In this document: positions 56,298 through 64,000 of the stretch, piece by piece
How positions within the stretch are numbered: the first letter of the stretch is position 1
Layout: every line of letters starts with the position of its first letter
From: Calothrix parasitica NIES-267
Lineage (GTDB): Bacteria > Cyanobacteriota > Cyanobacteriia > Cyanobacteriales > Nostocaceae
Direction: 5' to 3'
Assembly (NCBI RefSeq): GCF_002368095.1
Contig: NZ_AP018227.1
Location: 4,363,469-4,427,468 of the forward strand
DNA: 64,000 bases
Made by a program: the position numbers and the translations under genes
Notes under the pieces: model-generated
Seen by the model: only the letters and a program-made list of their open reading frames with translations
Databases searched by the model: none
Told to the model about the DNA's origin: nothing

Positions 56298-56322
56298 CCC
56301 GTAGAGACGTAGCGTGATGTTA
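56298..56322. repeat. GTAGAGACGTAGC palindrome
   Basis: An imperfect inverted repeat with GAGACGTAGC on the left and TACGTCTC on the right, a relative of 31492-31514. It lies in the spacer between the Ig-like gene and the large PKS gene. Confidence 0.7.
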
Positions 56323-56399
56323 CGTCTCTACTGCTTTTTGGGGATAGGTAATTGATAATTGGGAATTGGTAATGGTTAGTGAAAAATTAACAACTAACC

Positions 56400-56431
56400 A
56401 CTGTTAACTGTTAACTGTTAACTGTTCACTG
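56400..56431. repeat. Heptamer repeat over a stop codon
   Basis: About four copies of TGTTAAC run across the end of the PKS gene; its stop (56418-56420 on the plus strand, TAA on the minus) and last codons are repeat sequence. STRR type. Confidence 0.85.
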
Positions 56432-59400
56432 TAATAGTCGTTCTTCCTTGGGTACCGTAACCGACTTCGGTTATTAGATGATTGGGGTCGTGTAGTTCTG
56501 CTTGAATGTGCTTGACGCAGTTTTGAGTGTCGATTTGGGGGTGGATGTCAATTGCTCTACAGAAGACTTGTCCGCATTCCCAAGTTAATGTTTTGGTTAG
56601 TCCGAATAATCCTCCAGCGATGGGGCTAAAGTTGATTTTTTGTTCTAACCCAAAAGCTCCGTCGAGTCGAGTTACCGTACAAAAGCAGCTGTGTCCGTTT
56701 TCTGCTGCTGCTTTAAGAGATTTTTTAATATGTTTGGTAATGAAGAAAACTTGTTTGACTATTGTCTTTTCTTCTGGGGAGTAGTTGACACCGCTGGAAG
56801 TAGGGTTAAATGTTGGATGAATATGGATGAAAGCTCCTATGGAACCGCAGTTTGTTGCGATTGCTTTTAGCTGTTGCTGTAGGTGCTTTTCGCTTGTGTC
56901 TTCTAAAATTATATTTTTGATATTGCTCGGTAGTACCGAACGTCCTGGAATTACTGATTGGGGAAAGCTTAAAACTACTACTTTCAAACCACTTTGACTT
57001 AATAATTCTGCTAGCTCGGAAGTGGTGGAGGAACCATCGTCAGTAATTAAAACGATGTTTCCTTCTGGTAGTTCAAATTCGATAAAGTCAGGTTCTGGAA
57101 GGGGTTGTAATATCGCAGGATATCTGACAACCCCTTCGATTTCATTTAATGGCTGACTGGTGTGAGACTGTAGCTTTTTTTTTTCACCTCCAGATAGTGA
57201 CTGGAGATACTCTACTATTTGTCCGATTGTCCTCAGTTCGCTTATTTCTTCTAGATTATCGGGTTTGGGCAAATCCGGGTATGCTTCTTGTAATGCACCC
57301 ATGATTTCTACTCGTTTAATGGAATCAATACCCAAATCGGCTTCCATATCCATTTCCATTTCCAGCATTTCGACGGGATAACCCGTTTTTTCGCTGGTTA
57401 TTTCTAACATGGTTTGACCGAGGTTGCTGGTATCGGTGCTGGTTGCAACGATTTCGGTAGGAATTTGAGCTTCGATTGTTTCGATTGCTGAAGATTCTAC
57501 TGATTCTACCGTTGTTTCCGCTGCGGGAATGTCAGCTACAGGTTGACTAACTTCAACTTCAGCAGTTTGTATTTCTACGATGTTGCTATTTGAACCACGG
57601 TCAGAAAGAGATTGTAAATACTCTACTATCTGACCGATAGTCCGCAGTTCGCTTAATTCCTCGACGTTATCAGACTTGGGTAAATCAGGATACATTTCCT
57701 GTAATGCACCCATAATTTCTACTCGTTTGATAGAATCGATGCCTAAATCAGCTTCCATGTCCATATCCATCTCTAGCATTTCTACGGGATAACCAGTCTT
57801 TTCACTGGTGATAGCTAGGAGGTTTGTATCTAAATCGGATAGGTCTACTGAAGAAGAAACAGAAAGTTCGGAACTGGAGGTTTCTGGTTTTGAGTGGTGA
57901 CCGTTTTCCGATATCGGTTCTGGTTTGGATTCAACTAAGGTTGTGGTAGCTGTCGCTGGAATCTCTTCTATTTCTTCTATTTCTTCAGTTTCTTCACTAA
58001 CTGTATTTTCTAATTCAGGTTGTGAAGTTTGATTTGTAGTAGCTGCTACGGGTTCTGGTTTTGGTTCTGGTTTGGTTTCAACAACTGGGGTACTACCATT
58101 AGTTGAAGTTGTTTGGTTCGCGGTTTTTTCTGCGGTTTGTGGTGCAATTTGGCTAGTAACCGGTACGCTCAAGCTTGTTTTAGCTTGTTTTTCGGTAATA
58201 CCTTCGCTTTGAACTAACTGTTCGTATTCTTGTTGAATGTGTTGGAAGAAGTTTTTAGTATATTCTACTTGGTCTTGTAGATACTGTTCGTGAACTTTGA
58301 GGGTATCACCTTGATGACTGTGGAACTGAACCATACCCCGTTCTAAGCTTTCGATAATTTTTGGCTTGAGTGTTTCGCTCTTGTCGGTTCGAGCGAACAA
58401 GGTATTTTGCTGCTCCATCAAGCGGAAAAATGTTCTGATGTATTCGACTTGATGGTTGAGATATTGTGAGTGAACCTGTAAATTCTCGTTTTGATTCTGT
58501 CCAAATTGAGTTAAAACGTATTCCAAGCTCTCTAAAACTTGTTCGTAATTTGGAATATTGTTAGGTTTACTTTGCATATGCATATTTAATTCAGAATTTG
58601 TCTGTGGAGTAGGGGAGGGAGCAGGAGACGGGGTAGAGGGGGTAGAAGGGGTAGAACTTTCTATCTTATTCTCTTGTTCCTTAATTTCTCTGTCTCCTTG
58701 TTTCTTTTTCTCTTTCTGTTTTATCTCTACTACTTTTTTGTGTCCGTTTCCGTTGTTGTTAGAAATCGAAGTAGGGGAAGAAGTAAAATTTTCTATATTC
58801 TCACCTTGTCCCCTTGTCTCCCTGTCACCTTGTCCCCCTGTCTTCTTATCTACAGAGACAGTTGCTGTCTTCGTCGCAACAGCTTCTACGGGTTTTGCAG
58901 CAGGAATTTGCACTTGATGCTGTTCGGAAATCGCTTTTTCCCATCTCTGCTTGGTTTTCTCTGATACATAGTTGCTACCATTTAATTTGATATTCAACCC
59001 TTTCTTTGTTTCAGCTGGTTTAACTGGTTCTGCTACTTGATAGGGGTCGAGATTTTTCAAGGTAATTCCAGCAACTCTTAATTGAATTACAGCTTCTCTT
59101 AAACAGTAGTCGCTATCTTTCCTAGGACTTGAGTTTAAAGCGATTGCCATGTGTGGCTTATCGGCTAATATATCCTTGACTAAGTTGGTGAGAATTTTTC
59201 TCGGCCCGAATTCTACGAAGCAGTAACCACCGTCTGCATAGATGTTTTCGATTTCCTGTTTAAATAATACAGAGTTTGATAGTTGGGATTCAAGAGTTTT
59301 TTGCAGGTTTTTGGGGTCGGTGGAATGCTGCTTTCCTGTAACGTTGGTGTAGACGGGGGTTTTAGGAGATTTGAAAGTCACACTTTTAGTTGCGATCGCA

Positions 59401-61925
59401 AATGCTTTTTGAGCGAAAGCGATGAGCGGTGTGTGGAATGCTGCGGCTACGGGTAGGACTACAGCAGCGCATCCGGAGTCGTGGAGAACCTTTTGCAGTT
59501 CATGAATGTCTGGTGTATGACCGGCTAATACAACTTGACGGGGTGAGTTCAAGTTGGCAATTTTGACTTGAGGATACTTTTTCAGTACTGATTCGATTTT
59601 ACCTAAGTCTTCTTTAACCGCCAACATCGCTCCAGTATCGTAGTTGGGGTCTTCGGGTGCGGCCATTGCTTGACCTCTAGCTTTAACTAAAGCGCAATAA
59701 TCTGCGTCGCTTAAAGCTTGACTGGCCCACAATGCTGTGAGTTCTCCGAAGCTATGTCCGGCCACAAAATCAGGTTTAAATCCAGCTTGTTGCAATACTT
59801 TGTAGTATCCCGCGCTCAACATTCCGATAGCTGGTTGAGCGTATTCGGTGCGCTGTAGTGCGGCTATTTGAGCGTTTTTCTCGTTTTCTCCGAATACTGG
59901 ATGGGGGAAAACAATTTCTGAAAGCGGCTGCAAATTATCTTTGAGCAACAAGCTATCCATGTAACCGTATAGTTGACGCAATTGGGGGAAGTTGATCAAT
60001 ACTTCTTTACCCATGTTGAGATATTGCGAACCTTGACCGGAAAATAGCGCGACTACTTTTCCTTTTAAATTTAGACCTTCAGCACGGTAATGAATTCCGG
60101 TGGGATGCTCCCATTCGGTTGCGGATGGTTTGTTTTTCAGCAGGTCGATAGCTGCTTTAAGTCTTTTACAGGTTTCAGTTAAAGAGGATGCAACAAACCC
60201 GATTCTAGATGATGATTGAGGAATTTCTTTAAATTTGCTCGCTTCTATCAGTTCGGAATAATGTTTATCCCCTGCGGTAGATTGCAATTTGTCTAAAGTC
60301 TGTTCGCAGGTTTGGACTAATAGAGCATGATTGTCTTCAAATAAGAGTATTTGAGCGGGTGCGTTATGCAAGCGGTATGGACTTTTGTGGTCGCTGTTAT
60401 GTTCTTCTAAAACTACGTGATAGTTAGTTCCACCAAAGCCGAAAGAGCTTACCCCAGCGCGTCTGGGAGCTTCTCCTTTTGCACGAATCCAGGGACGAGT
60501 TTCTGTATTCAAGTAGAAAGGAGAATTCTTGATATTTAGTTTGGGATTAGGCTGAGTAACGTTGATGCTTGGAGGTAAGACTTTGTGATGCAGCGCTAAA
60601 GCTGTTTTAATCAAGCTAGCCGCACCAGCAGCAGCTTTAGTGTGTCCAATTTGCGATTTAACGCTACCTAATGCAATATGCTGTCCCTTGGAAGTATCTT
60701 CGCTGAAATATTCTCGCAAAGATGCAAATTCGGTGGGGTCTCCAGCCATAGTTCCGGTACCGTGAGCTTCTACCAGATTCACCGTCGCAGGGTCAAATCC
60801 AGCATCTTCATAAGCTCGTTGCAAAGCCTTGATTTGTCCTTCTTTACGAGGTGCGTAAATACTCTTGAATCTGCCGTCGCTAGAAGTACCAATACCCTTG
60901 ATAACCGCATAGATTTTATCGTTATCTCTTTCTGCATCCGATAAACGCTTGAGAACTATCATTCCCAAACCTTCACCCAACATCATCCCGTCAGATTTTG
61001 CATCAAAAGGCTTAACCTTATCACCGGGAGAAACCGCAGGTGTTTTACTAAAACTGATATATGCTGAAACCGAATTATCTGTATCGACACCTCCGGTAAG
61101 CATCATATCGCAGCGATGGTCTACCAGTTCGGCGATCGCCATTTTTAGAGCGGCCAAAGAACTTGCACAAGCCGCATCCACCGTACAGTTCAGCCCCCCG
61201 AGATTAAAGCGGTTTGCGATGCGTCCGGAAATTACATTAGATAGCATTCCGGGGAATGCATTCTCATCCCACTGAACGTAAGCGCTTTGGATTTTTTCAA
61301 TAATTTTTTGTGTATCTTCGTCAGATAAACCGCTGCTTTTTAAAGCTTTTTTCCATATCGGATACTGCAACCTCGAACTAAGCGGAACACCCAATTTTAA
61401 AGCCGCAGAACCCAAGACAACACCAACATTCTCGCGGTTAAATTCGCGCTTTTCGCTGTAACCAGCATCTTCCATTGCTTCCTTCGCAACTACCAAACTT
61501 AATAGTTGCGAAACATCTGTAACCTCTAAAATATTCGGTGGAATACCAAATTCCATTGGGTTAAAGTCAATAGAAGGAATAAATCCACCTTTATTACAAT
61601 AAGTTTTATCTTCCTTTGTTCTAGGATTACTATCGTAATAATCTTCTACATTCCAGTGAGTGTCGGGAATATCCGTAATACAGTCTATTTCGTCAACGAT
61701 ATTCTGCCAATATTCTTTTATATTTCTAGCTTGAGGAAAAATTGATGCCATTCCCACAATGGCTATAGGATTATGTTGCAATTGTCTGTTAACTTTGTTC
61801 ATTGACATGGAATCTTTTGAGGGCATTTTTCGTTTGACCTTAATAAACCTTTTAACAGCCTTTTCGCAATTGTTGATTTGTTCTTCCAATTGCGCCAAAC
61901 TCTTATCGAATGATTGAGCCGACAT
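56418..61925 (-). CDS. PUFA/heterocyst-glycolipid-type synthase KS-AT-ACP-ACP
   Basis: This 1835-residue protein resembles PfaA/HglE. The ketosynthase is at about 50-510 (Cys253 in DAACASS, His388, His428) and the acyltransferase at about 620-925 (GQGSQ, Ser725 in GHSFGE). Low-complexity linkers follow, then two copies of a helical module with VHxQYLxxQVEY (about 1130-1240). Two nearly identical acyl-carrier domains each carry ADLGIDSIKRVEI (Ser1398 and Ser1535). The last 220 residues are the structural half of a ketoreductase (NIVLITDDGSSTT), which stops before the catalytic half. Linker residues about 1028-1080 (QGDRETRGQGE and similar) look like translated intergenic repeat. It is the first gene of the operon and would load and extend an acyl chain with the KS-CLF-AT protein. 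Confidence 0.92.
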   Translation of the reverse strand: MSAQSFDKSLAQLEEQINNCEKAVKRFIKVKRKMPSKDSMSMNKVNRQLQHNPIAIVGMASIFPQARNIKEYWQNIVDEIDCITDIPDTHWNVEDYYDSNPRTKEDKTYCNKGGFIPSIDFNPMEFGIPPNILEVTDVSQLLSLVVAKEAMEDAGYSEKREFNRENVGVVLGSAALKLGVPLSSRLQYPIWKKALKSSGLSDEDTQKIIEKIQSAYVQWDENAFPGMLSNVISGRIANRFNLGGLNCTVDAACASSLAALKMAIAELVDHRCDMMLTGGVDTDNSVSAYISFSKTPAVSPGDKVKPFDAKSDGMMLGEGLGMIVLKRLSDAERDNDKIYAVIKGIGTSSDGRFKSIYAPRKEGQIKALQRAYEDAGFDPATVNLVEAHGTGTMAGDPTEFASLREYFSEDTSKGQHIALGSVKSQIGHTKAAAGAASLIKTALALHHKVLPPSINVTQPNPKLNIKNSPFYLNTETRPWIRAKGEAPRRAGVSSFGFGGTNYHVVLEEHNSDHKSPYRLHNAPAQILLFEDNHALLVQTCEQTLDKLQSTAGDKHYSELIEASKFKEIPQSSSRIGFVASSLTETCKRLKAAIDLLKNKPSATEWEHPTGIHYRAEGLNLKGKVVALFSGQGSQYLNMGKEVLINFPQLRQLYGYMDSLLLKDNLQPLSEIVFPHPVFGENEKNAQIAALQRTEYAQPAIGMLSAGYYKVLQQAGFKPDFVAGHSFGELTALWASQALSDADYCALVKARGQAMAAPEDPNYDTGAMLAVKEDLGKIESVLKKYPQVKIANLNSPRQVVLAGHTPDIHELQKVLHDSGCAAVVLPVAAAFHTPLIAFAQKAFAIATKSVTFKSPKTPVYTNVTGKQHSTDPKNLQKTLESQLSNSVLFKQEIENIYADGGYCFVEFGPRKILTNLVKDILADKPHMAIALNSSPRKDSDYCLREAVIQLRVAGITLKNLDPYQVAEPVKPAETKKGLNIKLNGSNYVSEKTKQRWEKAISEQHQVQIPAAKPVEAVATKTATVSVDKKTGGQGDRETRGQGENIENFTSSPTSISNNNGNGHKKVVEIKQKEKKKQGDREIKEQENKIESSTPSTPSTPSPAPSPTPQTNSELNMHMQSKPNNIPNYEQVLESLEYVLTQFGQNQNENLQVHSQYLNHQVEYIRTFFRLMEQQNTLFARTDKSETLKPKIIESLERGMVQFHSHQGDTLKVHEQYLQDQVEYTKNFFQHIQQEYEQLVQSEGITEKQAKTSLSVPVTSQIAPQTAEKTANQTTSTNGSTPVVETKPEPKPEPVAATTNQTSQPELENTVSEETEEIEEIEEIPATATTTLVESKPEPISENGHHSKPETSSSELSVSSSVDLSDLDTNLLAITSEKTGYPVEMLEMDMDMEADLGIDSIKRVEIMGALQEMYPDLPKSDNVEELSELRTIGQIVEYLQSLSDRGSNSNIVEIQTAEVEVSQPVADIPAAETTVESVESSAIETIEAQIPTEIVATSTDTSNLGQTMLEITSEKTGYPVEMLEMEMDMEADLGIDSIKRVEIMGALQEAYPDLPKPDNLEEISELRTIGQIVEYLQSLSGGEKKKLQSHTSQPLNEIEGVVRYPAILQPLPEPDFIEFELPEGNIVLITDDGSSTTSELAELLSQSGLKVVVLSFPQSVIPGRSVLPSNIKNIILEDTSEKHLQQQLKAIATNCGSIGAFIHIHPTFNPTSSGVNYSPEEKTIVKQVFFITKHIKKSLKAAAENGHSCFCTVTRLDGAFGLEQKINFSPIAGGLFGLTKTLTWECGQVFCRAIDIHPQIDTQNCVKHIQAELHDPNHLITEVGYGTQGRTTITVNS

Positions 61926-62587
61926 AAGACATAAAATAAAATTAGTATTTGTTGCTTCTTAAAAGCTGAAATTCAACCTGTAGCGACTACAAAATTCAGC
62001 TTTACCAATATCCCACGGGAAAGCATTCCCTTCCGAGTGCTATCGCAATGACCTCGCTTAAAAAATCGAAGCCCGTGCATTAGCTGCAAGGTTTCTCTTG
62101 TTAGTGAGGTCGGAGAAAATTGCTCGACCGTTGTAGAGAAGCGATTACCCACAAGAATCCATTAGACCCAAGTGAAAACGCTATATATCCAGGGGTTGCT
62201 CGTCTCTAAATAGTAGGTAATCGCTGCTCCAACCTTACGGAGTGACTGAAAATTTGAAAAGCTAAAATCTTTTTCCGACTCCCCACTTTTACTCGATACT
62301 TCTACATTAGTCGAGTACCAAATTCAATAATTGGGATGCTCCTTTAAGCAAGCGGATAGAATAGCTGCTCAATTAACTAGTAAATAGATAAATCAATCAA
62401 TTACTAATTAATAAATTGGATAAGTAAATTATAAATACTTTTTCCCCAAGAAAAATGTGAGTAAAAATGCAACCCCGATTAATTTATTCTTTTAAAAATA
62501 TTTAGATAATTGTCCTTACTTATACTTTCCAATATTTTATCCTAATTTCGCGTCTATCTTACGGTAGAACAGAAAAGTTAAATTAAA
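61926..62587 (-). promoter_or_regulatory. Upstream region of the PKS operon
   Basis: There is no gene. About 660 bases precede the PKS gene on the minus strand. TGTAG-CGA-CTACA at about 61979-61991 is a perfect small inverted repeat 55 bases before the start codon and could be an operator. I searched by eye for an NtcA site (GTA-N8-TAC) and found none that convinces. The block 61990-62240 is GC-richer and repeat-like. Confidence 0.45.
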
Positions 62588-62866
62588 TCAAATTAAACTT
62601 TTTTCTTGATATTGGGGTAAAAGGTCAATTACATTATTGAAGCTAGAAAAATAATCTTCTAACGCCTTTGCAGCTTGTCCAGTGAATTCCATCCATTCTT
62701 CTTTTCGATTGTTTGAAGACACTGTTTCCCATTCAAATAAACCATGTTTGGGAGTAGCTACTAAAACAGAAACGCTCTTTTTTTCGGAGCCGGTTTGATT
62801 ATTAAACCTTACTGCGGCTATGTAATCCGTATTAATGACAACGTTCTGTATTTTAATAAATGCCAT
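62588..62866 (-). CDS. Small conserved-looking hypothetical protein
   Basis: This 92-residue protein is not recognised as a named family. It begins MAFIKIQNVVINTDYIAAV, a pattern seen in small cyanobacterial proteins with a short beta-rich domain, has a central Trp-containing stretch and ends with a helix. There is no signal peptide or membrane segment. The ATG at 62866 is the only good start. It is transcribed in the same direction as the PKS operon but is separated from it by 660 bases. Confidence 0.6.
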   Translation of the reverse strand: MAFIKIQNVVINTDYIAAVRFNNQTGSEKKSVSVLVATPKHGLFEWETVSSNNRKEEWMEFTGQAAKALEDYFSSFNNVIDLLPQYQEKSLI

Positions 62867-63826
62867 AGCTAATTAAAACGCCTTGGAAGATAATTTTATG
62901 AACTGTAAACAATAATGTTTGACAAGTTAGTTACAAAATCACACCATATAAAATCACTCATACAATCATCAAAACTCTTATTCCCACATACTAAATAAAC
63001 AACAAATTCAAGTTGAATTCGTTACTCTCATAGTGGCTTTAACAGTCCCTATGACTGTATAGATTTGACCGTCAGGAACAGCATTATATTGAATTGCTAT
63101 ATTCTCCATTTTTCTTTAATAGTAACTTTCCTAAACAATTAGTCAGATATCCAGCATAAAAAGTAATAAATACTCTAAATTGGTGCAATTCATTGAAAAG
63201 CAAATTCCATTCATAAAGGTATAGTGATTAGACTGATTTTATTTTTTAGTTATCCATCACTAATTAACTAGTTATTAAATATCTAATCACCATAATTCAT
63301 TAGAATTAATACTAACAGTAGCACAGCTAAAACAAAGCTGATGATACCGTTTGAAGCAACTGACAAATAAATTTGCCAACTTCTGCGTTGTTAATTAGAT
63401 TCAAAAAAATAACTCACAGTATCATCTATAACTTAATGAATCTAAGGGTAATTCGACAAAAAGCATAAAAAATTAACCGCTGTTCTATATTATGAAGTAA
63501 TTGTAAGTTTGTTGTAAAGGAATATCGGTAGCTTACATATCTACTTTAATAAAGTTCCCTTTTTTCTCGTATTTATTTGAAAGAGCATCTGAATAAAACA
63601 AGCATTCATCCGTAATCATCAATATTTTAAAATCAAGTTGATATATCAACACTTAACATATCAATTTACATAAACAAAAATAGTTACCCTTGCATCTTTT
63701 AAGTTTTGCAAATTGCTTGAAATCAAGAATCGCCAATTAACATACTTTTGTCTATAAAATAAATAGCATATATAAACTAAGCAAAACTAATAGATAGTTC
63801 GCTCTGAGCAATAGATAATTAGAAAT
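62867..63826. other. AT-rich non-coding region
   Basis: No convincing gene. One short minus-strand frame at 63008-63109 (33 codons, MENIAIQYNAVPDGQIYTV...) has a protein-like composition but no good ribosome site; it may be a small gene or a remnant. The rest is very AT-rich and shows no repeat longer than about ten bases. Confidence 0.4.
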
Positions 63827-63863
63827 TGGTCATTGGTAATTGGTCATTGGTAATTGGTAATTG
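63827..63863. repeat. Heptamer repeat ATTGGTA/ATTGGTC
   Basis: Five or so copies of ATTGGTA or ATTGGTC, the complement of the unit at 2944-2976. STRR type in a gene-free region. Confidence 0.8.
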
Positions 63864-63939
63864 AGGATTGGGGATGGGAAAATCAAGGAGCTTTTATCCG
63901 TCGGATGTGAATCATTAATTATCTGGGGATTCTCCTTGT

Positions 63940-64000
63940 CACCCCATCTCCCCCTCTCCCCATCTCCCCCTCTCCCCATCTCCCCATCTCCCCATCTCCC
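63940..64000. repeat. CCCCATCT low-complexity repeat at the window edge
   Basis: A C-rich tract of 8-bp units (CCCCATCT, CCCCCTCT) runs to the end of the window and may continue beyond it. The same kind of repeat appears, translated, in the linker of the large PKS gene near 58800-58850. Confidence 0.85.

Noticed and set aside
58558..58964. Plus-strand frames opposite the PKS linker
   Set aside because: They arise from low-complexity linker DNA and have Ser/Phe-rich repeats with no domain.
61926..62587. NtcA box upstream of the PKS operon
   Set aside because: No GTA-N8-TAC match with a properly spaced -10 was found by eye; a motif scan would be needed.
63008..63109. 33-codon minus-strand frame as a gene
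   Set aside because: It is protein-like but has no good ribosome site and no recognised relative; mentioned only within the region entry.
1..64000. Scattered GCGATCGC octamers as regulatory sites
   Set aside because: HIP1 octamers are a general feature of cyanobacterial genomes and lie mostly inside genes here; they only support the taxonomic call.

Overview
The window is chromosomal DNA of a filamentous, very probably heterocyst-forming cyanobacterium (Nostocales, of the Calothrix/Rivularia/Nostoc type). The evidence is AT-rich DNA with scattered GCGATCGC octamers, many 7-bp tandem repeats of the STRR type known from heterocystous cyanobacteria, numerous short palindromic repeats and MITE-like elements, cyanobacteria-specific families (DUF1822, DUF4330, CHAT, STAND ATPase, CYP110-like P450), and a polyketide/PUFA-synthase-like gene set of the heterocyst-glycolipid kind. 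No rRNA or tRNA gene was seen. The species was not identified.

Layout. 1-600: the end of a CRISPR array with its leader, read on the minus strand, and no cas genes. 1.5-5 kb: a cytochrome P450 and a convergent amylosucrase. 5.8-16 kb: an accessory island with two DUF1822 paralogues, a STAND/NB-ARC ATPase flanked by inverted copies of a MITE-like element, a sigma-factor-like HTH protein, a CHAT protease-like protein and a c-type-haem membrane sensor; a small membrane protein, a degenerate receiver protein and a DUF218 protein follow to 18.3 kb. 18.4-30.1 kb: a minus-strand polysaccharide cluster. It holds a methyltransferase, two glycosyltransferases, a Wzy-like polymerase, a Wzx-like flippase and a set matching the five-enzyme route to UDP-2,3-diacetamido-2,3-dideoxy-mannuronic acid (dehydrogenase, oxidase, aminotransferase, acetyltransferase, 2-epimerase). 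30.5-31.3 kb: a VapBC-type toxin-antitoxin pair whose toxin frame carries an in-frame stop. 31.5-37.3 kb: a Wzc-like chain-length/BY-kinase protein, an initiating sugar-phosphate transferase and GalE, which fit the same polysaccharide system. 37.5-43.2 kb: a two-gene xanthine-dehydrogenase-like molybdoenzyme, a DUF4330 protein, a 54-residue small gene, ureidoglycolate lyase and a P-loop kinase-like protein, together suggesting purine/ureide nitrogen salvage. 43.5-45.1 kb: gene debris, namely a broken sigma-like gene and a DUF4114 tail. 45.1-62 kb: a six-gene minus-strand cluster for a long-chain polyketide or glycolipid aglycone (KS-AT-ACP-ACP-partial KR, an Ig-like membrane protein, KR-DH, KS-CLF-AT, PfaD-type enoyl reductase, ACP-thioester reductase). 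62.6-62.9 kb: a small hypothetical gene. The last 1.1 kb shows no convincing gene.

How the genes work together. The sugar genes can supply, flip, polymerise and export one surface polysaccharide containing a diacetamido-uronic acid. The PKS genes can build, partly reduce and reductively release an acyl chain, as in heterocyst glycolipid synthesis. The 5.8-16 kb island combines families often linked with signalling, cell death or conflict, but its function here is inference only. Repeats are unusually intimate with genes: several stop codons lie inside heptamer tracts.
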